This document shows, in pieces, positions 35,973 to 44,733 of a stretch of 64,000 nucleotides of DNA. The stretch is from NCBI GenBank assembly GCA_027482185.1, contig JAIXWF010000019.1, positions 124,001 through 188,000 on the forward strand. The letters run 5' to 3'. The position numbers and the translations under genes were made by a program. The notes beneath the pieces are model-generated. The model worked only from the letters and a program-made list of their open reading frames with translations, was not told the DNA's origin and made no database searches. Source of the DNA: Opitutaceae bacterium (lineage in GTDB: Bacteria; Verrucomicrobiota; Verrucomicrobiia; Opitutales; Opitutaceae). How positions within the stretch are numbered: position 1 is the first letter of the stretch; every line of letters begins with the position of its first letter.

Positions 35973-36941
35973 CTATTTCGCGATCGCCAGCGGCTCGATG
36001 CCGCGGCCGAGCGTGAAGGTCGCGCCCACCGCGCCGACCACGCATTGCGTCCGCGGCAACGCCAGGTCCGCGCGGAACCGGTAAACGGTCTCGATGCCCG
36101 TGCAGTGCGCGCCGATCACATGGTCGACGCCGAAACCGCGCAACTGCGCCGTCGTCCACGCCAGCGACGTCTCGCTCGCGTTGAACAAGTGGATCCCGCC
36201 GATCAACGCGTGCACGCGCGCCGGCCGCACGACCGCGCGCGCCTGCTCGACGATGTTCACGACGCCGGCATGGCCGCAGCCCGTGACGATCACGAGCCCT
36301 TCCTCCGTATCGATCACGAGCGCCAAATCGTCCGGCACCGTGTCTTCGACGAGACCCGACGCCGTCTTCAACTGGGTGCGCCCGCTCCAATTCCGCTCCG
36401 GATGTTTCCGCGGCACCGGCCCGGTCAGCCAGACGCCCGGCGCCAGCTGCGCCGGTTTGGCGTGCACGACGAATACGCCGCCCGTCGCTTCGTACTCGGG
36501 CTTGATCCGGATCATCTGGTTCAACTCCACGCCGGGCGGCACTCCCGTCCTTGAATCGAAAAAGCCGGCGCCCACGTGCGTGCGCCCCAGCGCCGCCGGC
36601 CGCTTCGCCGCATACTCGCGCCGCAGCGGCATGAAGCCGCCGATGTGATCCCAATGCCAGTGGCTGAGCACGACGTCCGTGACGTCGGCCAAATCCAGCC
36701 GCAGCGTGCCGAGATTGCGCTGCACGACGTCGGTCTTGGCCCCCGTGTCGAACAGGAGGCGCTTCCCGTCCACTTCAACGAGCGCCGCGAAACCCCACTC
36801 TCCCAGCTCGCTGCCATCCGCCAACATCGTCGACAGCACCGTGATCTTCACGGCCTTCGCCCGGCCCGTCGTCGCTTCCGCCGCCGGCAACGCGGCGACA
36901 ACCAGCAGCATCATTCCAGCCCATCCGCAGATCCGTTTCAT
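35973..36941 (-). CDS. Secreted metallo-beta-lactamase-fold hydrolase
   Basis: A 322-residue exported MBL-fold protein with a signal peptide (MKRICGWAGMMLLVVAALPAAEA). The zinc motif H94-x-H96-x-D98-H99 is in LSHWHWDHIGG; LLFDTGAKTDVVQRN precedes it and VTGCGHAGVVNI supplies the third His region. The layout fits the subgroup related to the 7,8-dihydropterin-6-yl-methyl-aminobenzene phosphate synthase of methanopterin biosynthesis, but such annotations rarely reflect the true substrate. Periplasmic, function undefined. It is divergent from the sulfatase gene, sharing a 104-bp spacer. Confidence 0.85.
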   Translation of the reverse strand: MKRICGWAGMMLLVVAALPAAEATTGRAKAVKITVLSTMLADGSELGEWGFAALVEVDGKRLLFDTGAKTDVVQRNLGTLRLDLADVTDVVLSHWHWDHIGGFMPLRREYAAKRPAALGRTHVGAGFFDSRTGVPPGVELNQMIRIKPEYEATGGVFVVHAKPAQLAPGVWLTGPVPRKHPERNWSGRTQLKTASGLVEDTVPDDLALVIDTEEGLVIVTGCGHAGVVNIVEQARAVVRPARVHALIGGIHLFNASETSLAWTTAQLRGFGVDHVIGAHCTGIETVYRFRADLALPRTQCVVGAVGATFTLGRGIEPLAIAK

Positions 36942-37003
36942 GCCCCGAGCGAATGCACGCGCGGGCCGGACGCGAGCGCCGATGCAACGGCCGCAACCCC
37001 GCG

Positions 37004-37032
37004 CTTGTGCCCGGTCGCCGCGCCGCTTACTC
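37004..37032 (+). promoter_or_regulatory. Candidate promoter of the sulfatase gene
   Basis: CTTGTG (37004-37009), 17-bp spacer, TTACTC (37027-37032), 13 bp to the ATG at 37046. A weaker match than tatA or moxR. Confidence 0.3.
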
Positions 37033-37045
37033 CCCTTGCACCCCC

Positions 37046-38710
37046 ATGTTCCCCGCCCCTTCTTCGGCCCTCTTGCGTCGCGGTCTCGGTCTGCTCCTGC
37101 TCGCCGGTCTCGCCGGTCTTGCCCGCGCCGCGGATCCCGCGCCGCGCTGGAACATCCTCTTCGTTTTCGCCGACGACTGGGGCCGCTACGCCGGGGTTTA
37201 CGCCGGCCTCGACGGCCGCGCGACCCCCAACGACGTCGTCAAGACCCCGCACATCGACCGCATCGCGCGCGAGGGCGTCCTCTTCCGCAACGCCTTCGTC
37301 AACTCGCCGTCCTGCACACCCTGCCGCAGTTCGCTCTTCTCCGGCCGCTACTTCTTCAACACCGGCCGCGGCGCCATTCTCCGCGGTGCCGTCTGGGACG
37401 AAACCATCCCCGTCTACCCGCTGATGCTGCGCGACTCCGGCTACCACATCGGCAAAAGCTACAAGGTCTGGGGTCCCGGCACGCCGGCCGACGCCACCTT
37501 CGGCGGCCAGAAGTACGCTTACCAGCAGGCCGGCGGCGAACCGAACAACTTCTCCGAAAACGTCACCTCCCGGATCGAGAAGGGCGAAACACTCGCCGCC
37601 GCCCGCGACGCCGTCCTCGCCCAGGTCCGCGGCAACTTCGACGCCTTCCTCGCCGCCCGCAAATCCGGCGAACCGTGGCACTACTACTTCGGCCCCACCA
37701 CCACGCACCGCACCTGGATCAAGGGGTCGGGCAAGGCGCTCTGGGGCATCGAGCCCGACCAGCTGAAAGGCAAGATGCCCGCCTTCCTGCCCGACGTGCC
37801 CGAGATTCGCGAGGACGTCGCCGACTACCTCGGCGAAGTGCAGGCCCTCGACGCCTACGTCGGCGTCCTGCGCGCCCGGCTCGAGGCCGCCGGCGAACTC
37901 GACCGCACGCTCATTGTGCTGAGCGGCGACCACGGCATGCCCGGCGTGCCTTCCGGCAAATGCAATCTCTACGACCACGGCACCGCGGTCTCCCTCGCGG
38001 TCCGCGTGCCCGGCGGCAAGGGCGGCCGCATCGTCGACGACTTCGTCTGCCTGCCCGACCTCGCGCCCACGTTCATGACCGTCGCCGGCCTGACGCCGCC
38101 GGCCGGACTCTACGGCCGTTCGCTGCTCCCGTTGCTGCGCTCCGACCGCAGCGGCCAGGTCGAGGCCGACCGCACCTGGGTCATCACCGGCCGCGAGCGC
38201 CACGTGGAGGACGCGCGCGAAGGCTATTTGCCCTATCCGATGCGCGCCCTGCGGACCAAGGACTTCGTCTACATCCGCAACTTCGCCGCCGACCGTATGC
38301 CCATGGGTGATACGAAGACCGCTTGGACCGCCACGCCGCAGGTGCTGGAAAGCAACACGCGCATCGGTTTGGCCGACATGGATGCGAGCCCGACCAAGGC
38401 CTGGGTCATCGCCCACCGCGCTGACCCGAAGTGGGCTTGGGTCTACAATCTCAGTTTCGGCCTGCGCCCCGGCGAGGAACTCTACGACGTGCGCAAAGAT
38501 CCCGACATGATCAAGAACCTCGCGGCCGATCCCGCCTATGCGGCGAAGAAGTCCGAATTGGCCGACCGCCTGATGCGTGAACTCAAAGGCGCGGGCGACC
38601 CCCGCGTGACCGGCGACGGCCAGACCTTCGAACGCCCGCCCTTCACCGGCCCCATCGAGGAAGGCCCCGCCGGCGGCAAGAAAGCGAAACAGCAGAAAAA
38701 AGCCGAATAG
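37046..38710 (+). CDS. Secreted sulfatase (heparan N-sulfatase-like)
   Basis: A 554-residue exported type-I sulfatase. Signal peptide MFPAPSSALLRRGLGLLLLAGLAGLARA; then NILFVFADDWGRY (calcium-binding Asp pair) and SPSCTPCRSSLFSGRYFF, in which Cys90 of C-T-P-C-R would be converted to formylglycine (motif C-x-P-x-R). LSGDHGMPG carries further metal ligands. C-terminal part: IVDDFVCLPDLAPTFMTVAG. Target is probably a sulfated polysaccharide; the family is similar to SGSH/heparan N-sulfatase but specificity cannot be fixed. The maturase gene is not in the window. A Lys-rich tail (KKAKQQKKAE) closes the protein. Confidence 0.9.
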   Translation: MFPAPSSALLRRGLGLLLLAGLAGLARAADPAPRWNILFVFADDWGRYAGVYAGLDGRATPNDVVKTPHIDRIAREGVLFRNAFVNSPSCTPCRSSLFSGRYFFNTGRGAILRGAVWDETIPVYPLMLRDSGYHIGKSYKVWGPGTPADATFGGQKYAYQQAGGEPNNFSENVTSRIEKGETLAAARDAVLAQVRGNFDAFLAARKSGEPWHYYFGPTTTHRTWIKGSGKALWGIEPDQLKGKMPAFLPDVPEIREDVADYLGEVQALDAYVGVLRARLEAAGELDRTLIVLSGDHGMPGVPSGKCNLYDHGTAVSLAVRVPGGKGGRIVDDFVCLPDLAPTFMTVAGLTPPAGLYGRSLLPLLRSDRSGQVEADRTWVITGRERHVEDAREGYLPYPMRALRTKDFVYIRNFAADRMPMGDTKTAWTATPQVLESNTRIGLADMDASPTKAWVIAHRADPKWAWVYNLSFGLRPGEELYDVRKDPDMIKNLAADPAYAAKKSELADRLMRELKGAGDPRVTGDGQTFERPPFTGPIEEGPAGGKKAKQQKKAE

Positions 38711-38716
38711 CGCGGC

Positions 38717-38755
38717 GCGGGGCCGCGGCCCCGCACGGTTTGGGGTTTTGTGTTT
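38717..38755 (+). terminator. GC palindrome and T-rich stretch after the sulfatase gene
   Basis: GCGGGGCCG/CGGCCCCGC is an 18-bp perfect palindrome (38717-38734) followed by ACGGTTTGGGGTTTTGTGTTTT, 6 bp after the TAG stop. A plausible but non-canonical terminator. Confidence 0.5.
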
Positions 38756-38774
38756 TGGGTTCCGGGTGGAACGG

Positions 38775-38910
38775 GAAGCTCTAAGCTCTCGGCTCTCAGC
38801 GTTCAGCAGTCAGCGTTCAGTTCTCCGGTTTCCGGTCTCCGCATTCCGGTCTCGGCACCTCCGGTCTCCGCATTCCGGTTTCGGAAAAATCCGCACTCCG
38901 CAATCCGCAA
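38775..38910. repeat. Heptamer-type array, junction 5
   Basis: Runs of CTCTAAGCTCTCGGCTCTCAG, CGTTCAGCAGTCAGCGTTCAG and CATTCCGGTCTCGG/CTCCGGTCTCCG, then CACTCCGCAATCCGCAA. This copy is built from other word dialects (TCAGC, TCCGGT, TCCGCA) with no clear complementary second arm. It fills the convergent junction between the sulfatase and oxidoreductase B genes; the CAATCCGCAAT end resembles the GAATTGC words at 59.9 kb. Confidence 0.55.
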
Positions 38911-38911
38911 T

Positions 38912-38939
38912 AAAAAAAGCCCCGCGTTGCCGCGGGGCT
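38912..38939 (-). terminator. Intrinsic terminator of oxidoreductase B
   Basis: On the minus strand AGCCCCGCG pairs with CGCGGGGCT (arms 38931-38939 and 38918-38926, 4-base loop), followed by a run of seven T (38912-38918 read as A on plus). Canonical rho-independent terminator, ~28 bp after the minus-strand stop. Confidence 0.9.
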
Positions 38940-38967
38940 CGAAAGGAAGGAATCGCGGCAACCGCGC

Positions 38968-40512
38968 TCAGGAGCGGGCGACGGCGCCGGACTGCATCAC
39001 CGGAATCTTGAATGCACCGCGACCTTCGCGCTTGAGCAGCGCGCTCTTGTTGGCGGCTGCGACGATCGTCTTGTCGCTGCCGACAAACGTCTCGGTCTTG
39101 GCGTCGATCGTGAGCAGCGGCCCGACCACGGTCTTGGTCGTGTCGGTGTTCACGTCGTTGGCCTTCAGGTGCTCGAGCACGCGGCCGAAGGTTTCCTTGG
39201 TGACTTCGTCCGCCTTGATCGCTTCCGCGAGGGCGGCGTTCGTCTTCTCGGCGCCGACGAGGTAGGACACGTTGCCCAGGTGGCAGAGCGCCGAGGAATA
39301 GTGGCATTCCGTCACGTCGCCGATCGTCACCTTGCGGGCGTTCATGGCCTTCACGAAGTTCGGGCGATGGGCGCCGAGCGTGTTCTTGTTCAGCTGAGCC
39401 AGGCGCTTGTTGTCGTTGTCGAAGATATTGCAGGTGCCGGCCTCGGAGACGGTGATGTAGCCGTTCTCGCACTGGACGATGACGCCGACGCGGGTGCCGC
39501 GGAGGGCATCCATGGCGCGCATGCCGGTCTTCTGCGGCAGGCCGCGGACTTCGAAGATCAGGGGCGCGGCGGCGTAGTTGAAGACCGAGACGAGGGTGTT
39601 CGGGGTCTCGGCATCGTCGAGGTAGCCGAAGCGGCCGCCGAAGCTCATCACGCTCGGGGGCAGGCCCTTTTCACCGAGGAACCAGCGGGCAACGTCCATC
39701 TGGTGGATGCCTTGGTTGGTGATGTCGCCGCCGCCGTAGTTCCAGAACCAGTGCCAGTCGTAGTGCACGGGACCGTACTTCGGCGAATTGCGGTGCGGCT
39801 GCACCATGTCGGCCGGGCCGGTCCAGAGATCGTAATTGATCGAAGCCGGCACCTTCTGGTCGCCGGTGGTCTTGCCGATCGAGTCGCGCTGCTTGTAGCA
39901 CAGGCCGCGGGCGTACTTGATCTTGCCCAGCTTGCCGGAGCGGACGTAGGCGATGGCCTCGGCGATGTCCTCGGAGGAACGGTTCTGCGTGCCCGCGAAG
40001 ATGATGTTCTTCGTGTACTTCTTGGAGGCTTCGACGACTTGGCGGCCTTCCCAGACGTTGTGGGAGAGGGGCTTTTCGACGTACACATCCTTGCCGGCCT
40101 GCAGCGCCCAAATGGCCATCAGCGAGTGCTGGTGGTTCGGCGTGGCGATGACGACGGCGTCGACATTCTTGTCCTCAAGCATCTTCCGGTAGTCGGTGTA
40201 GCCGGCGACCTTGATGTTGCCGGTCTTCTCGGCTTCACCCTTGCGCTTCTCGAGGACGGCGCTGTCGCAATCGCACACCGCCGTGAGAATCGCGCCGTCG
40301 ACCTTGCCGCGGCCGCCGGGGACATAATTCATCATGTGGCCGTTGCCCTGCTGGTTCAGGCCGACGACACCGACACGGATGTCGCCGTTGGCGCTGCCGC
40401 TGCGCGCGGCGGCCGGGGCTTGGGCGTGAAGCCGGCCGGAGCCGGCGACGAGAGCGGCGCCTCCGCCGACGAGCGAAGCTTTGAGGAAGTCCTTGCGGGT
40501 CCAGTTATTCAT
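38968..40512 (-). CDS. Tat-type Gfo/Idh/MocA oxidoreductase B
   Basis: A 514-residue NAD(P)-dependent oxidoreductase, longer than the typical ~350-400 residues. N-terminal WTRKDFLKASLVGGGAALVAGSG resembles a twin-arginine-like (R-K) signal. Rossmann fold IRVGVVGLNQQGNGH, VIATPNHQHSLMA and signature YVEKPLSHNVWEG; DWHWFWNYGGGDITNQGIHQMDVARW contains the conserved H-x-x-D. The C-terminal ~110 residues (from around NKNTLGAHRPNFVKAM on) extend the fold with Lys/Thr-rich sequence. The A/T-richer codon use near its end differs from its neighbours. The sulfatase and this gene are convergent. Confidence 0.87.
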   Translation of the reverse strand: MNNWTRKDFLKASLVGGGAALVAGSGRLHAQAPAAARSGSANGDIRVGVVGLNQQGNGHMMNYVPGGRGKVDGAILTAVCDCDSAVLEKRKGEAEKTGNIKVAGYTDYRKMLEDKNVDAVVIATPNHQHSLMAIWALQAGKDVYVEKPLSHNVWEGRQVVEASKKYTKNIIFAGTQNRSSEDIAEAIAYVRSGKLGKIKYARGLCYKQRDSIGKTTGDQKVPASINYDLWTGPADMVQPHRNSPKYGPVHYDWHWFWNYGGGDITNQGIHQMDVARWFLGEKGLPPSVMSFGGRFGYLDDAETPNTLVSVFNYAAAPLIFEVRGLPQKTGMRAMDALRGTRVGVIVQCENGYITVSEAGTCNIFDNDNKRLAQLNKNTLGAHRPNFVKAMNARKVTIGDVTECHYSSALCHLGNVSYLVGAEKTNAALAEAIKADEVTKETFGRVLEHLKANDVNTDTTKTVVGPLLTIDAKTETFVGSDKTIVAAANKSALLKREGRGAFKIPVMQSGAVARS

Positions 40513-40655
40513 AGGGGGTGATGATTCGAGGAGATGTTGGCAGGTCCGGCCAGACGCGGGAGGGGCAGAAAGGGAACGACGTATTTGTTCGAGGTCACCT
40601 GTCCGAGTCAACCCTCCGCACCCCGTTTCCGGTGCTGATTCCGTTAACCGCCACC

Positions 40656-41540
40656 TCAGTCCGGGCGGCCGGCGACCTCCAGCCAACGCGCCACCGGCGG
40701 CGCGGGTTCGCGGCCGCGCCAGATCGCGTTCACCTGCAGCTTCGGCGGCACCGGCCGCAGCGGCTTCACCGTCAGGCCCGGCGGCAGCATGTCCGCCAGC
40801 CGCAAGCTGCACGGCGCCACGCCGAACCCCGCCGCCACCAACCAGTAGAGTCCGGGAAAATCGTCCGCCGCCGGCAACGGCTGCAGCGGTGCCCCGTGCC
40901 GGGCCGCAAAGCCCAGCAGCAACTGCCCGAAATGCGGATTGCCTCGCAACAGCAGCAACGTCGCCCCCGCCAACGCCTTCACCCGCACCGCCGCCCCGCC
41001 CGCCCGCGGATCGTCCCGCCGCAACAGCACCCCCTGCTCCTCCGTGAACCAGCGGCGCTCGCGCAAACCGGACCCGGCCGGCGGTTGCTCGGGCCGGCCG
41101 AGCACCAGATCGAGGTCCCCCGCGGCCAAAGCCGCCACCAGCGCATCCTGCGCGCCGAGCCGCACGGTCACCTCGACTCCCGGGTACGCCTGCCCGAAGC
41201 GCCGGAACCCCTCTGCGACCGCCGTCGTCGCCGCCGGCGGAATCAACCCCGCCCGCAGGTGCCCGGAGGCCCCGCGTTCCGCCCGGCCCGCCAGCCCCGC
41301 CAGCGCCCCCGCCCGCTCGACCAGTCGCCGCGCCTCGGGCAACAGCGCCGCCCCCGCCGCCGTCAGGCCGGCGATCCGGTTCGAACGCACGAACAGCGGC
41401 GCCCCCACCGCGGCCTCCAGCTGCCGGATCTGCGTCGTCAGCGCCGGTTGCGCGAGATTCAGGCGCCGCGCCGCCCGCGAGAAGTGCATTTCCTCCGCCA
41501 CCAGCACGAACGCGTGCAGCCACCTGAGCTCGGGCATCAT
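40656..41540 (-). CDS. LysR-family transcriptional regulator
   Basis: A 294-residue LysR-type regulator. N-terminal winged HTH: LRWLHAFVLVAEEMHFSRAARRLNLAQPALTTQIRQLE, with the helix-turn-helix over residues ~19-38. The effector domain (~90-290) follows with LRAGLIPPAATTAVAEGF and EQGVLLRRDDP. LysR regulators usually control a divergent gene; here that is the DJ-1/PfpI-like gene, and the 84-bp shared spacer holds both promoters. The inducer is unknown. Two adjacent Met codons are possible starts; 41540 is used. Confidence 0.93.
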   Translation of the reverse strand: MMPELRWLHAFVLVAEEMHFSRAARRLNLAQPALTTQIRQLEAAVGAPLFVRSNRIAGLTAAGAALLPEARRLVERAGALAGLAGRAERGASGHLRAGLIPPAATTAVAEGFRRFGQAYPGVEVTVRLGAQDALVAALAAGDLDLVLGRPEQPPAGSGLRERRWFTEEQGVLLRRDDPRAGGAAVRVKALAGATLLLLRGNPHFGQLLLGFAARHGAPLQPLPAADDFPGLYWLVAAGFGVAPCSLRLADMLPPGLTVKPLRPVPPKLQVNAIWRGREPAPPVARWLEVAGRPD

Positions 41541-41624
41541 GCCGGTGCTATCATCGCAAATTTCAATGGTGGCAATCGCTTCATTCGATTTTTCCGCAGG
41601 CCAGGTCCATGGCACACTGCGCCC
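41541..41624. promoter_or_regulatory. Divergent promoter region LysR / DJ-1-like gene
   Basis: An AT-richer 84-bp spacer. A segment ATCGCAAATTTCAAT with partly symmetric GGCAATCG nearby may be the LysR operator, but no clean T-N11-A dyad is certain. A TGATAG hexamer lies 7 bp before the LysR start. Confidence 0.35.
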
Positions 41625-42335
41625 ATGTCTTCCCGCTCCCTCCTCGTCGTCGCCGCCAACCCGGCCGTTTCCACCACCCTCGGCTGGCCCGTCGGTTTCT
41701 GGGCCTCCGAGCTCATCCACCCTTTCCACGTCTTCACCGCCGCCGGCCACCGCGTCACGATCGCCAGCCCCGCCGGCGGCCGCGTCGTGCCCGACGCCCT
41801 GAGCGATCCGCGCGACCCCTCCGGCTACTCCGCGGACGACACGCTGTCCCGCGACTACCTCGGCCGGCCCGAATTCCAGGCCCGGCTCGAAACCACACCC
41901 GCCCTCGCATCGCTTCGCGCCGCGGACTTCGACGCCATCCTCGTCGCCGGCGGCCAATCCCCGATGTTCACCTTCCGCGGCCACGCCGGCCTGCTCGGGC
42001 TCTTCCGCGCCTTCCTCGACGCCGGCAAACCCGCCGCGGCCCTCTGCCACGGCACCTGCCTGTTGCTCGACCTGAAGCAACCCGACGGCTCCCCCTTCAT
42101 CCGCGGTCGCCGGATGACCGGCTTCGCCAACAGCGAAGAGGATCTCGCCGACCAGGCGGTCGGCCAAAAGGTGATGCCGTTCCGCATCGAGGACGAAGCC
42201 CGCGCGCTCGGCGCCCACTTCGTCGCCGGTCCCGCTTTCCAGCCCCACGCCCTGCGCGACGGCAACCTTGTCACTGGCCAGCAGCAGCACAGCGGCGAGG
42301 CCACCGCGCGGTTGGTCCTCGAACTGCTCGGCTGA
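41625..42335 (+). CDS. DJ-1/PfpI-family class-I glutamine amidotransferase-like protein
   Basis: A 236-residue protein of the DJ-1/ThiJ/PfpI superfamily. Nucleophile elbow PAAALCHGTCLLL with Cys141-His142; upstream AILVAGGQSPMFTF provides the acidic/Gly loop. Homologues include glyoxalase III-type and chaperone enzymes; longer versions of this size (with PFHVFTAAGHRVTIASPAGG) are close to Hsp31/'type 1 glutamine amidotransferase domain' proteins. Cytoplasmic. Regulated probably by the divergent LysR. The NADP-oxidoreductase gene follows after 17 bp, so the two are likely an operon for reactive carbonyl or redox handling. Confidence 0.85.
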   Translation: MSSRSLLVVAANPAVSTTLGWPVGFWASELIHPFHVFTAAGHRVTIASPAGGRVVPDALSDPRDPSGYSADDTLSRDYLGRPEFQARLETTPALASLRAADFDAILVAGGQSPMFTFRGHAGLLGLFRAFLDAGKPAAALCHGTCLLLDLKQPDGSPFIRGRRMTGFANSEEDLADQAVGQKVMPFRIEDEARALGAHFVAGPAFQPHALRDGNLVTGQQQHSGEATARLVLELLG

Positions 42336-42352
42336 ACCTCGACCCTCTCCCC

Positions 42353-42991
42353 ATGCACCTCGCCTTTCTCGGCAGCGGCCAAGTCGGCGGCGCCCTCGCC
42401 GTCGGCTGCGTCCGCGCCGGCCACCACGTCACCCTCGCCGCCCGCGACCCGCAGTCGCCCGCGGTGCTCGCCGCCGTTGCCCGCGAACCCAAGCTCGCGG
42501 TCGCCGCCCCCGCCGAAGCGATCGCGGGGGCCGACGTCGTTTTCCTCGCCACGCCCTTCGCCGCCGCCACCGCCGCCCTCGCCCCGCTGGCGCCCGCGCT
42601 CGCGGGCAAGGTACTCGTCGACTGCACCAACCCCGTCGGCCCCGGGCTGACGCACGGTCTGCGCAGCGAACGCAGCGGCGCCGAGGTCGTCCAGGCCGCT
42701 GTGCCCGCCGCCCGCGTCGTGAAAGCCTTCACGATTTACGGTTTCGAGAACTTCGAGAATCCCGCGTATCCGGGCTACGGCCCGCTCCGTCCCGCGATGC
42801 TGCTCGCCGGCGACGACGACCGGGCCAAGTCCGCCGTCGCCGGCCTCGCGACTGAACTCGGCTGGGAGCCCGTCGATGCCGGTGCCCTGTCGGCCAGCCT
42901 GCAACTCGAGCACATGACGCTGCTCTGGATCAAACTCGCGCGGGCGCAGGGCCAGGGCAGCGACTTCGTCTGGGCCCGCCTGCGCCGCTGA
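42353..42991 (+). CDS. NADP oxidoreductase, F420-dependent type
   Basis: A 212-residue protein with one N-terminal Rossmann fold (MHLAFLGSGQVGGALAVGCVRAGHHVTLAARDP, G-x-G-x-x-G) and the pattern of the NADP oxidoreductase coenzyme F420-dependent family (YP_001-type): ADVVFLATPFAA, KVLVDCTNPVGPGLTHG, VVQAAVPAARVVKAFTIYGFENF. Usually it transfers hydride between NADPH and a flavin or F420-like partner; many bacterial members have unknown substrates. It follows the DJ-1-like gene by 17 bp, suggesting co-expression. Confidence 0.85.
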   Translation: MHLAFLGSGQVGGALAVGCVRAGHHVTLAARDPQSPAVLAAVAREPKLAVAAPAEAIAGADVVFLATPFAAATAALAPLAPALAGKVLVDCTNPVGPGLTHGLRSERSGAEVVQAAVPAARVVKAFTIYGFENFENPAYPGYGPLRPAMLLAGDDDRAKSAVAGLATELGWEPVDAGALSASLQLEHMTLLWIKLARAQGQGSDFVWARLRR

Positions 42992-43041
42992 ACGCTCGGG
43001 ACTCGCCTCGCGGAACGGCTTCGGTTCACGTGGCCGCGCCG

Positions 43042-44733
43042 ATGAAACCCGCCCGCCTGCTCCGCGTTTGCGTTTTCGCGCTCGCCCTCGCCGGACCCGC
43101 CTTCGCCCAAACCGCCGCGCCGGGCACCCCGGCCGCTCCGCCGCCGCTCGCCGCCGCCGCCAACGCCGCCGCGAAAGCGTTGCCCGCCGGCGGCATCGTC
43201 TGGGCGGAGATCTCCGGTCCGGCCCTGACCATCGGCACCGCCGGAAAATTCGAGCCCGCGGACGTCCCGCCCGGACAACGCCTCTTCGAGATCGGTTCGA
43301 TCACCAAAGTCTTCACCGGCCTGCTCCTCGCCCAGGCCGTGCTCGAAAACAAAGCCGCGCTCGACGACCCGATCGCGAAACACTTGCCCGCGGACCTGAA
43401 ACTCGATCCCGCCGTCGCGGCCATCACGCTCGTCCAGCTGGCAACCCACACCGCGGGTCTGCCCTCGCTGCCGGCCAACTTCGCCCCGGCGGACAACGCC
43501 GATCCCTATGCCGGCTACACCGCGGCGCGCCTCCACGCCGCCCTTGCCGCCTACCGCCCCGCCGCCCCCGCGCCCCAGCCCGCGTCGTATTCGAATCTCG
43601 GATTCGGCCTGCTCGGCCATCTGCTCGAACGCATTCTCGGCCGGCCCTACGCCGAACTCGTCGCCGTGCGCATCGCGGGTCCCCTCGGTCTGAAGGACAC
43701 CGTCGCGGTGCCCGATGCCGACCAACTCCGCCGGCTCGCGCCGCCGCACTCCGGCTCCACGACGGTGAAGCCCTGGACCTTCGACGCCCTTGCCGGCGCC
43801 GGCGTGCTGCGCTCCACGGCCGCCGACCTTGCGCGCTTCGCCCAAGCCTTGCTCAAGGGAGACAACCCCGAAATCGCCGCGGCCTGGGAACTCGCCCGGC
43901 GCCCGCACGCGTCGTTCGCCAGCCGGCAGGCGGACATCGGGCTCGCGATTTTCATCGGCCGCCGCGACGGCCGCACGATCTACAACCACGGCGGCGGCAC
44001 CGGCGGCTACCGCACCTTGCTCGAACTCGATCCCGCCGCCGGCCGCGCCACCGTCGTTCTGCTCAACAACGACGAGCCGGACCCTTCCACCGTACTCGCC
44101 GCCGCCCGCCGGCCTGCCGGCGCCCCGACCGCCGCGAAGCCCGCCGACGCCCGGCCCGAAGCGGCCCTGCCCCGCGAACAGGCCGCCGCGTTCACCGGCA
44201 TTTTCGCCGTCGATGCCCGCGCGCGTTTCACGTTCGTGCAGGACGAAACCGGGCGCCTCCGCGGCCGCCTCACCGGCCAGGGTTTCCTGCCCCTCTTCTT
44301 CGCGGGCAACGACCGTTTCTTCGCGCGCGCCGTCGCCGCGGAATTCCAATTCTCCCGCGACGCCGCCGGCGCCGTGACCGGCGTGACGCTCCACCAGAAC
44401 GGCAAAACCGTCCCCGCCACCCGCGGCACCGAACCCGCGCCGACGCTGCTGTTCCCCGCCCCGGCCGCGCTGCGCGACTATGTCGGCCGTTTCGCGCTCG
44501 CGCCGAGCGCCGCATTCGACGTGTCCGTCCGCGGCGACACGCTGGTCGTCAAACTCACCGGCCAGTCTGCCTTTCCCGTTTTCTGCACGGCGCCCGATCG
44601 TTTCGTCTACGACGTCGTGCCCGCCGCGCTCACCTTCGAACGCGACGCCGCGGGCCGCGTCGCCGCCGTCGTCCTCCACCAGAACGGCCGCGACCAGCGC
44701 GCGCCGCGCACCGAGGCCGCCGCCCAACCATGA
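43042..44733 (+). CDS. Secreted serine beta-lactamase-like hydrolase
   Basis: A 563-residue exported enzyme of the class C beta-lactamase/penicillin-binding family. Signal peptide MKPARLLRVCVFALALAGPAFA; catalytic Ser86-x-x-Lys89 in EIGSITKVFTG, Tyr183-Ser-Asn185 in SYSNLGFG, and H316-GGG in YNHGGGTGGYR. The C-terminal ~220 residues form two DUF3471-like repeats (EQAAAFTGIFAVDARARFTF and RDYVGRFALAPSAAFDV), as in esterases and D-aminopeptidase-type enzymes. A GTG four codons upstream (43030) is possible. It overlaps the tspO-like gene by 4 bp, implying coupling; the connection between the two functions is not obvious. Confidence 0.9.
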   Translation: MKPARLLRVCVFALALAGPAFAQTAAPGTPAAPPPLAAAANAAAKALPAGGIVWAEISGPALTIGTAGKFEPADVPPGQRLFEIGSITKVFTGLLLAQAVLENKAALDDPIAKHLPADLKLDPAVAAITLVQLATHTAGLPSLPANFAPADNADPYAGYTAARLHAALAAYRPAAPAPQPASYSNLGFGLLGHLLERILGRPYAELVAVRIAGPLGLKDTVAVPDADQLRRLAPPHSGSTTVKPWTFDALAGAGVLRSTAADLARFAQALLKGDNPEIAAAWELARRPHASFASRQADIGLAIFIGRRDGRTIYNHGGGTGGYRTLLELDPAAGRATVVLLNNDEPDPSTVLAAARRPAGAPTAAKPADARPEAALPREQAAAFTGIFAVDARARFTFVQDETGRLRGRLTGQGFLPLFFAGNDRFFARAVAAEFQFSRDAAGAVTGVTLHQNGKTVPATRGTEPAPTLLFPAPAALRDYVGRFALAPSAAFDVSVRGDTLVVKLTGQSAFPVFCTAPDRFVYDVVPAALTFERDAAGRVAAVVLHQNGRDQRAPRTEAAAQP

